64,000 nucleotides of DNA, taken from Paenibacillus silvae. GTDB taxonomy: Bacteria; Bacillota; Bacilli; Paenibacillales; Paenibacillaceae. Where the stretch lies: contig NZ_BMFU01000013.1 in the NCBI RefSeq assembly GCF_014639235.1, forward strand, positions 62,564 through 126,563. Direction: 5' to 3'. The translations under genes were made by a program, and so were the position numbers. This document shows positions 10,701 to 19,415 of the stretch, piece after piece; position 1 is the first letter of the stretch; each line of letters starts with the position of its first letter. The notes beneath the pieces are model-generated. The model had not been told where the DNA came from, ran no database searches, and saw only the letters and a list, made by a program, of their open reading frames with translations.

Positions 10701-12860
10701 GATCTCAACGTTTGGATCATCATTGTCGATCTTGAGCAAACCTACATGGTAAGACCAGTTCGAATCATCCTGCATGTAATCGGAAAGCGGCCATTGCGCA
10801 ACATTGCCATAATCCGAGAGATTGGGCAGTATATTTTGGCGATAATATTCTTCCAGCTCCGCAGGTGTCGCATCGGGATGCTGTGCAAGATAGGCTGCAC
10901 GTTCCGTGCTTCCTTTGTCGTATTGCATCCGCTGACGAGCCGAGTCCCATGTCATATCTGCCGTCCATGTATGCAAGTACCAGTTCCCGTTCAGGGGTGT
11001 GCCGTCATTCGGAAGCTCAACTTTGGTACCGTTCTGCCCCGCTGACAGTGTTATGCCTTCATATCCTGAAGGGTACAGCTCGTCCGCTGGCTGCTTCTGG
11101 GTCAGAGAGTATCTTTTCACAGCTGCAAAATGGTCGTTCTTCCCTGCAAAAGGATCAGCCTGGCTCTGATTCAACACGTAATACACCAAACCTGAACCGC
11201 TACCTGGGCGGAACAAACCTTTGCTGGCCTGACCATTCAAATCGGGATCAAATGCCTGGATTGTAAATGAACCATCCCCCACGTACTGCCCTTCGGGAAT
11301 GACTTCTCCGTCTTGGTTCTCATAGACAAAATTCACTTCAGGTGCTGTGTTGTCAACAGACAGATCGGCCCATGCAATGTTCTTGACCGGTTCAACAAGC
11401 ACGTTGCCTGCATAGTCAGTGAGTGCTTTCCCGTCTCCCGGGTTGCTGGCATGTTCAAGTGCAGCCGTTTCTAACAGCGATGTTTCAATGCTTTTGCCAT
11501 CCGGTACGGTCATGCGGAATGTCCATGTATTGGTGTTCTGACCGCTGACATAAGCTGCTGTCAATCCGTTAGCGAACTTAAGTCTGGTGTCCTCGGTTGG
11601 ATTAAATGCACTGATGACCTGTTCGTTGAGGTATACGGTAAAATCAACAACATCACCCTTGTTCAGCACAAGACCTGTCAATACCTCCGGCTGCACACCG
11701 TTGCGAGATGCCGAGTACTGGGGTACGCGTGCATCGATAATCGTTCGGAATGTACCGCCGGGCTGTACGTTGTCCGCAAAGGGAACGGTACCTATACCGT
11801 TAAAAGCCGCAACCGGGTTCCCCGCCCCGTCAATGAAACCAGCCGCATTCATGCGTTCCAGAAAGGTAGGCCGGTCTGCCTCCGATGGTGCACTCAGACG
11901 CTTCGGATCAATAGGAATGTTGCCTGTACTATCATTCATCGCTGCCTGATAACGGAAATTAAATGTGGAACGTGCATGGGTGTTCATATTCAGTCCACCT
12001 AAAGCAAAACTACTATAACCGCTGTCTGCACTTGTCAGATAATAGGTAGAAGATTCAAATCCGTCTCCCCCCGGATTGCTGAACAGTTCGGTTCGCATGA
12101 AGCTGAACTTACCGTCAACCTGTTCCGAAGCGTCCTCTGCCAGCGAAGGAAATACCGGCTCGCTGAAATTCAGCGCCAGGTTCATATAACTACCCTGCTT
12201 CAGGAACAGTTCGTTCTTCTGTACAGCCGGGTCAGCATTGAACCGAACTGCACCATTATGTGTAAAAGTGTTGCCGTTGTATGTAGGAGGCGTAATGTCC
12301 GCAAAATAAAGCTCGATGTCGCTGGCACCTTCAATAAATGAAGTACTAATATCAATCGTATCGTTAGGGCCGAAGGCCACCCAGGACGAATTTACTGAAG
12401 CTTGGTTTACACTGTTAAACTGTGATGCTCCATTGACTGTTATGGAGACCCCATTCACTCCCAAAAAGGAATCAATAGATCCAATTCTAAACAGCATTCT
12501 AGCCTGCCCTCCTTCAGCCAATCGTTTCAGCGTAGGATTGGAAGCCACCGATAATTTGAGATTCCAGACACCGAGACTAGCCATTCTTACATGATCTGCA
12601 CTCAGTGTTTTCACAAGCCCCTTCTCATACGATGTTCCCGGCGCACCCCCAGCAAAGATACCAAAGCTGTTCGCATCCGAATTTCTAATCTTGTTATTCC
12701 AGGAGGACATATCTTTCTGATTCATAATTTTTCCGCCACCATTGGGTATCCAAATATCCTGGTAGTCTGCTGCTGCGGAGACGGTGTTCATCTGCGGCCA
12801 ACTAACCGATGTCAGCGTAAGCAATACGGCAAGCAAGCAAATTCCTAACTTTTTGAGCAT
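7704..12860 (-). CDS. Giant secreted Ig-like multidomain protein (1718 aa)
   Basis: The first 30 residues are a signal peptide (MLKKLG, Leu-rich core, VSAAADYQD cleavage region). The rest is a chain of beta-sandwich modules joined by recurring DxTxPxV/I junctions (DNTAPEVNF, DDTPPVVNV, DTTPPEADI, DNTAPTIRL), a signature of bacterial Ig-like or cadherin-like repeats in surface proteins. No catalytic motif, LPXTG signal or SLH domain is visible, and it ends shortly after VNRAN. It therefore has no cell-wall anchor of its own and may be held by its SLH-bearing neighbour or released. It lies 21 nt after the protease gene with an AAGGAGA ribosome site, and the SLH gene follows 21 nt later, so the three are almost certainly co-transcribed and probably assemble together. 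Assembly is inference. Confidence 0.92.
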   Translation of the reverse strand: MLKKLGICLLAVLLTLTSVSWPQMNTVSAAADYQDIWIPNGGGKIMNQKDMSSWNNKIRNSDANSFGIFAGGAPGTSYEKGLVKTLSADHVRMASLGVWNLKLSVASNPTLKRLAEGGQARMLFRIGSIDSFLGVNGVSITVNGASQFNSVNQASVNSSWVAFGPNDTIDISTSFIEGASDIELYFADITPPTYNGNTFTHNGAVRFNADPAVQKNELFLKQGSYMNLALNFSEPVFPSLAEDASEQVDGKFSFMRTELFSNPGGDGFESSTYYLTSADSGYSSFALGGLNMNTHARSTFNFRYQAAMNDSTGNIPIDPKRLSAPSEADRPTFLERMNAAGFIDGAGNPVAAFNGIGTVPFADNVQPGGTFRTIIDARVPQYSASRNGVQPEVLTGLVLNKGDVVDFTVYLNEQVISAFNPTEDTRLKFANGLTAAYVSGQNTNTWTFRMTVPDGKSIETSLLETAALEHASNPGDGKALTDYAGNVLVEPVKNIAWADLSVDNTAPEVNFVYENQDGEVIPEGQYVGDGSFTIQAFDPDLNGQASKGLFRPGSGSGLVYYVLNQSQADPFAGKNDHFAAVKRYSLTQKQPADELYPSGYEGITLSAGQNGTKVELPNDGTPLNGNWYLHTWTADMTWDSARQRMQYDKGSTERAAYLAQHPDATPAELEEYYRQNILPNLSDYGNVAQWPLSDYMQDDSNWSYHVGLLKIDNDDPNVEIGNVVDNNSDNVKITVRATDPTSSIKNDKIQYQFVAEGKETSASGWQDATLNAAGEAEISTLKDPAITKGGRYELHVKAQDVAGHSAAAEPKAVDVLVISTKFKAYPGTYAINDGPDFTVAGVPIDTIEYQYTQSSERPAGNSKWTAFEDAPKETKLGDVAAEKYSFPADKTLNGTWYAHVRIKQQDTGRYYYYYQEYKFDHLPPNVKFGSQGYLYPMPEQSVQIDVSDTLVDFAGVAAKNIRYQWIKVVEGQEEQEPDPEGKGWSTSPADRLITLQVDNKKDNGNYRLYVYASDSLGNSKMFHTTGVFSVFYLSSEPPVGSARLIRTEGPGDDGYTAIMELTVDVPAQEGYFYSVSTNGGDNWSTWLPYTNYVGVPVDTDDTGQLKSKVRVKFKGFYDNISEIVTPEIQIQDAPAYALASLEQITPIRGGEKVQDGGQNEGQEIVFDLVDGKMVKPTDSNPEMPETLEANKRFKIYRNGSYSFTVKDGDNTATVFIVVSNFDDTPPVVNVKYSTIAATNGTVKVSLKSSEPIRITNLPTSYKNFKENGEFTFEYEDAVGFTGSVTATVSNIDTTPPEADITLHYNHPDLKALIRYGAGTAVVDSSGDGYNANGEFTHFAVPTRDNVVASNLIVAQVLPKAGEVPDYQVVSNSAGTNQSSIVMTSGSKARFSLADAAGNSAKIESEAISTLVGSIPAVNEVTMVRVDNDGQVMSDSKLVQIGDQTYSKGKVRVGLLMPASAIEGNVIYAGATPVSGFSAEYATNGEHSILLSDLLGNKRQVNFTIEGLDNTAPTIRLNKTSTTLLQNKPNFDLSADLGGYVVSDNLSSAENIQVTAAEYVLEGGQYVDKPLNLTVTGKHTLRYTAKDQLGNVSYALQTVFVRSSDGMFVTANGLPLSDTESETAIVNTGVITFNVNNFRTVGSTGGTKLENELGTYDVYYFPGLVREGQMKYIATKVTYKELVSKDFKVTLPKAGWYTIVVQNSERERVYSTLLVNRAN

Positions 12861-12881
12861 GCAAAGATTCTCCTTTTCCCA

Positions 12882-13595
12882 TTATGTATTCGATTTCTTC
12901 AAAAGCTTGCGTATATCTTCTACCGTCACACAAATATGGATGCCATTCATGGTGCGAAATGAACCAGAGATTAATCCGATGACACGCCCCTCTTCATTCA
13001 GCAATGGGCCACCTGACATCCCGGGAGATACTTGGGCCGAAGTCAGCAGGCGAATCACATCGTTCACCTCAGCCGTTGGAGCATTGACGATGCCCTCTGT
13101 GATGATTTTGCCATCCTTGAGCGGATAACCGATTGCAAACGATCTTTGTCCATGCCTTGCGGAAGGTTTGTCATCAGACAAAGCAAGCACCTGACGTTTT
13201 AGCGGTTCTTTTACAGAAAGCAACGCCACATCTGTATCTCCGTCGGCACCTAGAACAAGGAGTTTCTGAATAGAGCCATCCTCAAACACTGCCTCGTAAG
13301 AAACGGCATCCTTCACAACATGTGCGGCTGTAAGCGCTCGTCCGTTTCCAATCAGAAAGCCGCTGCCTACGGTTTTCAGCGTTCCGTCCTTTCGATACGC
13401 TTTCAGATAGAAAACTGCTTGGGCTGATGATAAATAGACCTTTTCTGCTCCTGAAGCAACGTTGGCCTGTGCACTTCCTTCCGCAAAAGAAACCAATGGT
13501 TTTGTAAAACTGCTCACACAAGCTACAATCAGCAGCAAGACAGTTACACCAATCATCAAGTTCCGCAAACACCACGTTGTGATTTTCCTCTCCAT
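12882..13595 (-). CDS. Membrane-anchored trypsin-like serine protease (S1C/HtrA-like, no PDZ)
   Basis: Counting from the ATG at 13595 the protein has 237 residues. A hydrophobic segment (about residues 12-30) follows a short basic N-terminus and should be a signal anchor. The protease core shows the triad: His92 in TAAHVV, Asp122 in DTDVALL, Ser194 in SPGMSGGPL. The chain ends about 40 residues after the serine, so the PDZ domain typical of HtrA/DegP is absent. The frame extends upstream to a GTG at 13676 (264 aa). I prefer 13595 because a GGAG lies 8 nt before it and a TATAAT box at 13681-13686 would place the transcript start about at 13675. It is the first gene of the operon with the two giant surface proteins and may mature or quality-control them, which is inference. 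The divergent kinase/regulator pair probably controls it. Confidence 0.9.
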   Translation of the reverse strand: MERKITTWCLRNLMIGVTVLLLIVACVSSFTKPLVSFAEGSAQANVASGAEKVYLSSAQAVFYLKAYRKDGTLKTVGSGFLIGNGRALTAAHVVKDAVSYEAVFEDGSIQKLLVLGADGDTDVALLSVKEPLKRQVLALSDDKPSARHGQRSFAIGYPLKDGKIITEGIVNAPTAEVNDVIRLLTSAQVSPGMSGGPLLNEEGRVIGLISGSFRTMNGIHICVTVEDIRKLLKKSNT

Positions 13596-13680
13596 GCTCT
13601 CCACTCCATAAGTCCATAGTTGCGTAAAGATAGGTCTTTTGGTGCTTTCATTAGTTTCTTTCGACATATCACGCACCCGA

Positions 13681-13716
13681 ATTATACAGGATTACAATAA
13701 ACAAAAAATAAACAAA
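13681..13716 (-). promoter_or_regulatory. Activator-type promoter of protease/S-layer operon with 11-bp-spaced direct repeats
   Basis: On the minus strand a perfect -10 TATAAT lies at 13686-13681. The expected -35 position reads ATTTTT, a poor match. Over it sit two identical 10-mers, TTTGTTTATT, at 13716-13707 and 13705-13696, i.e. an exact 11-bp period, with 9 nt between the second copy and the -10. Direct repeats one helical turn apart that overlap the -35 are the known binding layout of SARP/BTAD activators. The gene pair divergent from this site encodes such a regulator. Confidence 0.6.
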
Positions 13717-13735
13717 GAAAATTGTCGAAATTCAA

Positions 13736-13764
13736 TTGCGCCCCCTGGGGATATCCGCTACAAT
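13736..13764 (+). promoter_or_regulatory. Promoter of the hybrid kinase/response regulator operon
   Basis: TTGCGC at 13736-13741 and TACAAT at 13759-13764 are separated by exactly 17 nt, a good housekeeping sigma-factor promoter. It reads toward the kinase gene, whose GTG start is at 13817, and is divergent from the S-layer operon promoter about 50 bp away. Confidence 0.6.
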
Positions 13765-13816
13765 GCCGATAGAATACTAGAGATGAATGGTAAATCTCCC
13801 AAAGGAGCAGCAGAAC

Positions 13817-16800
13817 GTGTTATTACGTATTACAGGTGTTATTCTTACCGTGTTTATTGCTGTTGTGCTGCTGGTTGTATCCACAGCAAGAGAACCGCAA
13901 GCTGCTTCGCTCCACGCACGTCAGGGCATTCTGGATCTTTCGACCTGGAACCCGAAGCAGGAGGGTCGTATCAGGCTCGACGGTGAATGGGAATTTTATT
14001 GGAAGCAGCTGCTACCACTTCCAGCGCACATGGCGAATGGTAAACAACACCAAACCCTGGCATCACCTGATGATTATGCAGAGGTCCCGGGCACCTGGGG
14101 ACAGCTTCAGGTAGACGGCAAACACCTGCCCTCCCACGGCTATGCTACGTATCGGCTTGTGCTCCGCAATACACCTGTCGAGGGGACACTCGCCATCAAG
14201 AAAAGCAACATTCGTTTCGCCAGCGAAATTTATGTCAATGGCTCCAAACTAATGCAAGACGGACAAGCCATGGAGAAGACAGCAGGTTATAAGGCAGGAA
14301 ATTCACCGCAGATCGGATTTTTCCCGTATCATGGCGGCGATATTGAAATACTTGTTCGTGTCGCCAACTATGACTATCCCAATGCTGGCATCTCGGGTCC
14401 ACTCTTTTTCGGAGAACAGGCTGCCATGCTAAAAAGCCATCAGAACCGCACAGCTATTGAACTGGCAACCATGGCTGTATTGGCCACCATATCTATCATT
14501 TTTCTCATCAGCTATTTGGGCTCTGCCCTGTATCGAAACCGGGATGACTCGCTGCTGATTCTCGGCCTCATCTGCCTGTTCTATGCCCTTTACAATGGCA
14601 TGATCAGTGAACGTGTGCTGGCGGGAACCAGCCTGAACCTTTCCTTTAATACGTTATATAAAATTAAAGATTTCTGCTCCGTTACTTGTCTCGGCCTGTT
14701 AATCTTTTATTTCTACCGCTTCAGATCGGGCATAATGTCCGGAATAATAACCTTGATCACACTGTTTATATTAGGGGCTTATATTTGCCTGCTCACATTT
14801 CTTCCGATTTCTATTTACGTGTTGACGGCACCGTTCGTTATTGGGCTCTATACGCTGGTGCTGTTATGGCTGCTCATGCAATGTGCGATACGTTATGTCA
14901 TTAGTGAGAAGGGAGAGCGTCTATCCAGCTTCCTGTGGTACGCCGCAATACTCTGTATTACGCTGTACTGTCTGGATGTTAACCTGTTCTCTATATCACT
15001 CAAAGAAAATGTGAATATCGGACAGTTCTGCATCGTTTTATTCAGCATCCTGATGCTCTTTCTTGTCGTGCTTCGATTTTTTGAGGCTTACCGTACCGTT
15101 CGCTCGCTCAAGGATCAGCTCCTCTTGCTGGATCAGGTGAAGGATGATTTTCTGTCCAATACTTCGCATGAGCTGAAAACACCGCTCAACGCCATCGTTA
15201 ATATTAGCGAAAGTTTGCTTCGAGGTTCCGAAGGAGCGCTCACGGAGGATCAGGCACATAACCTGGCCATTGTAACGGGCAGCGGGAGACGTTTGACTTA
15301 TTTGGTGGATGAACTCCTCGACTATTCCAAAATGAAGCATGGTGACATTACTCTGCATCGCTCGGCCACCGATCTATCCTCTTATGTTGATTCCGTTATG
15401 CGTATGCATTCCTTCTTGCTAGGTACAAAAAAGCTGGAACTGCTGAACGAAATTCCAGCCAAATTCCCGTTGATCTATGCAGATGGAAACCGACTCGTGC
15501 AAATACTGCACAATCTGATCGGTAATGCGATCAAATTTACAGAGGAAGGCTCTGCACGCATCAGCGCTGCTGTCATTCAGGGCAAAGCTGAAGTGCGCAT
15601 TACAGATACCGGGCGCGGGATCAGCCGGGACAAGCTGGAGCATATTTTCCTGCCCTTCGAACAGGAGGCGGATGCGGGACCAAAGGCTGCCGGGGGTACA
15701 GGACTAGGTCTCAGCATTACGCGTAAGCTCGTTGAAATGCACGGTGGAACCATCCACGCGGAATCGTTACCTGGTGAAGGTGCGACGTTTGTACTCACTT
15801 TTCCGCTTGCCGAAGGTAAAAAGGAAAACCGTGTCAATGTTACCCCTGTCAGCATGCCTCCTGCCATCACAGGTCATCGAGCACTGAGATATGATGAACC
15901 TCTCATTATGAAAGGGACTAGAGCGGAGTGGATTCTCGTTGTAGATGACGATGCTGCCAATCTGCAAACAATCAGCAGTCTGCTGAAGCTGGAAGGTTAC
16001 AGTTATGCCGTTACTTCACGCTCCGATTCTGTATTAGAGCTGCTAGACCAGTTACCTTCCATACATCTGGTGATTGCGGATATCATGATGCCGGGAATGT
16101 CCGGCTATGAGCTTCTGGATCGCATCCGGGAGCGCTTCTCGCCTTCTGAACTGCCAGTGCTCATGCTGACCGCTGGCAACAAAGCTCATCAGTTAAAGCT
16201 GGCTTTGGAGAAAGGCGCTAACGATTTTGTATCCAAGCCCTTTGAATTGGAGGAACTGCTGGCCCGAATTGGTGGTCTGACCCGGATGAAAACGTCAGTG
16301 CAGGCTGCCCGTAATGCCGAGATCTCCTTTTTGAGGTCCCAGATCAACCCGCATTTTCTATACAATGCCTTGAATGCTATTGCTGAATTATGTGTCGATG
16401 CGCCAAATGAAGCAGAACGATTGATTTTGCAATTATCCAGTTATCTGCGGGGCAGTGTGCATTTCAAACATCTGGACTCCAAAACCAGTCTGGAGAATGA
16501 GCTGGACATGATTAACGCTTATGTAGCGATTGAACAAGCCCGCTTCGGATCAAGGCTGGAGGTTATTATCGATGTGGACGCCGATGTGGATCGAACGATG
16601 CAAATCCCGCCGCTAACCCTGCAGCCTTTGATTGAAAATGCGATTCGTCACGGACTGATGTCTCGTGTGGGCGGCGGACGTGTGATGCTGTCCATTCGCA
16701 ATCTGAATGAAGCAGAAGCAAGGTTTACCATCGAGGATAACGGTATGGGTATGACCAAACAGAGAATGAACGATATCCGGCAGGTATCCGACGGAAGCAC

Positions 16801-16954
16801 GGGTGTAGGTCTATGGAATATATCAAGCAGACTGAAGCTGCAATATAACAGAGATTTTCAGATGGAGAGTCATGATGGTGAGGGGACTCGCATTACATTT
16901 GATCTTCCCATCCAGCACCATACCTCTAAGGGGAACGGGAGGCATATGACATGA
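13817..16954 (+). CDS. Hybrid sensor kinase: 7TMR-DISM, HisKA/HATPase, receiver, LytS-type kinase
   Basis: I start at GTG 13817 because AAAGGAG lies 9 nt upstream. An in-frame ATG at 13787 would translate through that site and add 10 residues. Numbering from the GTG: a membrane segment (5-22); an extracellular jelly-roll region (about 30-200) with the LDGEWEFYW motif of 7TMR-DISM sensors; seven membrane spans (about 215-425); HisKA with SHELKTPLNAI near 450; an HATPase N-box LIGNAIKF near 568; a receiver domain (WILVVDDD near 704, phospho-acceptor in ADIMMPG near 754); and a second kinase module of LytS/YesM type (SQINPHFLYNALN near 841, LIENAIRHG near 938). Two histidine-kinase cores around a receiver make an unusual multi-step relay. 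The stop overlaps the ATG of the regulator by 4 nt, so the two are translationally coupled. It probably senses a carbohydrate or wall fragment, which is inference. Confidence 0.93.
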   Translation: MLLRITGVILTVFIAVVLLVVSTAREPQAASLHARQGILDLSTWNPKQEGRIRLDGEWEFYWKQLLPLPAHMANGKQHQTLASPDDYAEVPGTWGQLQVDGKHLPSHGYATYRLVLRNTPVEGTLAIKKSNIRFASEIYVNGSKLMQDGQAMEKTAGYKAGNSPQIGFFPYHGGDIEILVRVANYDYPNAGISGPLFFGEQAAMLKSHQNRTAIELATMAVLATISIIFLISYLGSALYRNRDDSLLILGLICLFYALYNGMISERVLAGTSLNLSFNTLYKIKDFCSVTCLGLLIFYFYRFRSGIMSGIITLITLFILGAYICLLTFLPISIYVLTAPFVIGLYTLVLLWLLMQCAIRYVISEKGERLSSFLWYAAILCITLYCLDVNLFSISLKENVNIGQFCIVLFSILMLFLVVLRFFEAYRTVRSLKDQLLLLDQVKDDFLSNTSHELKTPLNAIVNISESLLRGSEGALTEDQAHNLAIVTGSGRRLTYLVDELLDYSKMKHGDITLHRSATDLSSYVDSVMRMHSFLLGTKKLELLNEIPAKFPLIYADGNRLVQILHNLIGNAIKFTEEGSARISAAVIQGKAEVRITDTGRGISRDKLEHIFLPFEQEADAGPKAAGGTGLGLSITRKLVEMHGGTIHAESLPGEGATFVLTFPLAEGKKENRVNVTPVSMPPAITGHRALRYDEPLIMKGTRAEWILVVDDDAANLQTISSLLKLEGYSYAVTSRSDSVLELLDQLPSIHLVIADIMMPGMSGYELLDRIRERFSPSELPVLMLTAGNKAHQLKLALEKGANDFVSKPFELEELLARIGGLTRMKTSVQAARNAEISFLRSQINPHFLYNALNAIAELCVDAPNEAERLILQLSSYLRGSVHFKHLDSKTSLENELDMINAYVAIEQARFGSRLEVIIDVDADVDRTMQIPPLTLQPLIENAIRHGLMSRVGGGRVMLSIRNLNEAEARFTIEDNGMGMTKQRMNDIRQVSDGSTGVGLWNISSRLKLQYNRDFQMESHDGEGTRITFDLPIQHHTSKGNGRHMT

Positions 16955-18069
16955 TCAAAGTAATCATTGTAGACGATGAGGACCTGTCGCTCAAGCGGCT
17001 AAAGCGTATATTGATGGAAAGCGGAGCCGTTGAGGTGTGCGAAGTATTCCAGGATCCGGAGAAGGCTTGTGAGTATGCAGCACAGCATCGCTTTGATGCA
17101 GCCTTCCTTGATATTACGATGCCGCGTATTTCCGGAATGCAGTTGATTGGAGAATTGCGCAAGCATCAGGCTTCCCTGCCAATCGTACTCGTAACGGGGT
17201 ATGAGGAGTATGCCGTCCAGGCTTTTGATAAGGAAGTAACGGATTATATCATTAAACCAGTGACAGCCGAACGTGTGAGCAGCAGCATACAGCGCTTGCA
17301 GCAGCGACTTCGTAACACTACAGCCTTGCCTGAGCCGATTGCCCCTGCTCCCCGCTTAACGGTGCAGCTATTTGGTGAATTTACTGTGCTCAGCGGAGCA
17401 GATGCCAACAATCCTGTCAAACTAAGAACACCCAAAACAGAGGAATTGCTCGCATTCCTCTTATATATGAAATCAACAACCCGTGATGCTCTTGCAGATA
17501 CGTTGTGGAAAGATCTTAGTCCTCAGAAAGCCTGGACCAACATCAACTCGACGCTGTATTATGTCAGACGTGCAATTGGAGACAACAGCGATGTTCCAAT
17601 TATTCTCAAGGATCGTAACGGAATTCGTATGGATCGTGAAGTCATTGATTGTGATCTGTATGAGTTCGAAGCCTTGTTGCGTCAAATTCGCCAAACCTCG
17701 ACCTATCAGCCAGAGATGTTTGAACGAATGGACGCTCTTTATCGGGGAGAGCTGTTGAAGGGAAGACATTATGAATGGGCTTTGCCATGGTCAAGACAGC
17801 TCGAAATGGACTTCATTACAACAATGGAGACCGCTGCTCAATATCATATTCAGCAAAATCAGCCCTTGCGTGCCCTTCATTATCTGGATCGGATTCTGCA
17901 AATTGATTCTATTCGGGAAGACATTCATCGTGAGATGATTATGCTGTATCTATCCCTGGGTCGGCGCACGGAAGCCCAGTGGCAATACCAGCGGTTGGAG
18001 GAACTCCTGCAAGAAGAGCTGGGCTCCCGCCCGTCCTCCGATATCCAGCAGCTGCTGCGTCAAAGGTAG
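16951..18069 (+). CDS. Response regulator with BTAD/SARP-like output domain
   Basis: The 372-residue protein begins with a receiver domain (IIVDDED, phospho-acceptor Asp54 in FLDITMP, conserved Lys in IIKPV, about 1-120). After a short linker comes a winged-helix segment (VQLFGEFTV...LRTPKTEELLAFLL) and then a bacterial transcriptional activation domain of tetratricopeptide-like helices (YRGELL, LRALHYLDRIL, REDIHREMIMLYLSLGRR) to the end. Receiver-BTAD proteins act as DNA-binding partners of large sensor kinases. The ATG overlaps the kinase stop. The expected target is the adjacent S-layer operon, whose promoter carries direct repeats with an 11-bp period. A paralogue with the same order of domains lies at 55503-56657. 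Confidence 0.92.
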   Translation: MIKVIIVDDEDLSLKRLKRILMESGAVEVCEVFQDPEKACEYAAQHRFDAAFLDITMPRISGMQLIGELRKHQASLPIVLVTGYEEYAVQAFDKEVTDYIIKPVTAERVSSSIQRLQQRLRNTTALPEPIAPAPRLTVQLFGEFTVLSGADANNPVKLRTPKTEELLAFLLYMKSTTRDALADTLWKDLSPQKAWTNINSTLYYVRRAIGDNSDVPIILKDRNGIRMDREVIDCDLYEFEALLRQIRQTSTYQPEMFERMDALYRGELLKGRHYEWALPWSRQLEMDFITTMETAAQYHIQQNQPLRALHYLDRILQIDSIREDIHREMIMLYLSLGRRTEAQWQYQRLEELLQEELGSRPSSDIQQLLRQR

Positions 18070-18091
18070 GTAGCCTGATATAATACAGAAT

Positions 18092-18137
18092 AAAGCCCGA
18101 GCCAGTGGTATAACCAACCACAGGCTTGGGCTTTTTG
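18092..18137. terminator. Rho-independent terminator after regulator gene
   Basis: AAAGCCCGAGCC pairs with GGCTTGGGCTTT (one G-T pair), extended by GTGGT/ACCAC, and is followed on the plus strand by TTTTTG. It ends the kinase/regulator transcript. It may also stop the convergent DUF4317 transcript, though the T run on that side is weaker. Confidence 0.85.
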
Positions 18138-18155
18138 TATGTTTTACATATTGAA

Positions 18156-19328
18156 TTACAGATTCTCAGTAGCAAGCGTAAAACCTTCAATAACCGCGTC
18201 CTCATCCACCTCAATCATGATACAGCGTCTTCCCTGATAGTTGACTTGTCTCACATATTTGAGGTCCTGCGGACTGATCGAGATGGTTGCCACCTTCGTA
18301 TCAATCTTGATCGATTTGGAGGTGTACTTTGGCATCACACTGTTTGCCTTCAGCTCATAATTTTTGTTGTCCACGATCGTTTCAAAGGCACGTTCTACCT
18401 TTTCGGTAGTCAGATCTTCTACGCCGCTGGCTGTAAGCAGACGCTCCACGTCTTTGTAGTCCAGCTTCGGCGGCTCTTCCTCATGGGACTCTTCATTCAC
18501 TTCAATCACCCGGTTGATCTCTTCATACACATGGGCCAGTGTGGTCGCATCCATCTGCTCACCCGTGATCTCTTTAACGATATCCTCAAAAATCGCCCGC
18601 TCCTCAAGCGCCGTTACGGAACGTTCCCCATTCAGTACATTTTCTACAAAATGAGGGTCCGGGAAGTTTGATTTCCCCGTGCAATACAGCACACGGTTCA
18701 CATCGGAGTAATTATCGGTCACGCTTGGATACAGAAAGCCCTGTTCAGGCGTGCTTAATTTGATAATAGGATCAACGATGATGTTATATTTAAACTCCCG
18801 CTCCACATAGTCGAAGAGCAGCGTCTTTCGCTGTTTCTCCGTTGAGTTCACACTGCACAGAATGAAGGGATGCGCAAACACCTCGTTTTTCTCGCTCTCT
18901 TCCGCTTCATCATTTCTGGCCTTCGTCGGCAAATAATACTGCCCTTTGATAAACGTAACCACCATATCCCGCTCATACTTGGCATCGGCCAGCATACGGT
19001 CAACGAGCATCAGCATCAGATCCTGCCACTCATCCGGGTCACCTGTGACGAGCGCCTGATGAAGCATCACCTGTGCGGGCTCTTCTGCCTCTTCCTGAAA
19101 CTTCAGCTCGAACAGCTTCTGATCCAGTTCGCCTGTCAGCAATTTTTTGAAATTACCCATGTATAACTCTTGCTTCTCCCGATCCACCAGTTCAAACGGA
19201 TGGCGTTCCCAGTGATAAACTTCATTGGTTTCTTTCGTAATATAGACATTCAGGATGTCGTAAATGTTCAGCAGGTCATGATCCAGCTTGAATTGTTTGC
19301 GAATGTGCGCGACTTCTTTTTTATTCAT
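18156..19328 (-). CDS. DUF4317 domain-containing protein
   Basis: The 390-residue soluble acidic protein starts MNKKEVAHIRKQFK and contains the features I associate with DUF4317: the KLDHDLLNIYDI start region, FVLCS-type segment AHPFILCSVNSTEK, and a C-terminal IKIDTKVATISISPQDL block. No signal peptide, membrane segment or catalytic motif is visible. Function is unknown; the family occurs widely in Firmicutes. It is a single-gene unit convergent with the S-layer regulator, and a GAGGAG lies upstream of the ATG but at a long spacing. Confidence 0.85.
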   Translation of the reverse strand: MNKKEVAHIRKQFKLDHDLLNIYDILNVYITKETNEVYHWERHPFELVDREKQELYMGNFKKLLTGELDQKLFELKFQEEAEEPAQVMLHQALVTGDPDEWQDLMLMLVDRMLADAKYERDMVVTFIKGQYYLPTKARNDEAEESEKNEVFAHPFILCSVNSTEKQRKTLLFDYVEREFKYNIIVDPIIKLSTPEQGFLYPSVTDNYSDVNRVLYCTGKSNFPDPHFVENVLNGERSVTALEERAIFEDIVKEITGEQMDATTLAHVYEEINRVIEVNEESHEEEPPKLDYKDVERLLTASGVEDLTTEKVERAFETIVDNKNYELKANSVMPKYTSKSIKIDTKVATISISPQDLKYVRQVNYQGRRCIMIEVDEDAVIEGFTLATENL

Positions 19329-19415
19329 GATTCGTTAGACAACTCCTCAAGTAAATTGGCTTTACAAGTATAAACGATATATTAGCCATTCGCCAGAAGT
19401 GTCGTTGTTTCCTGG

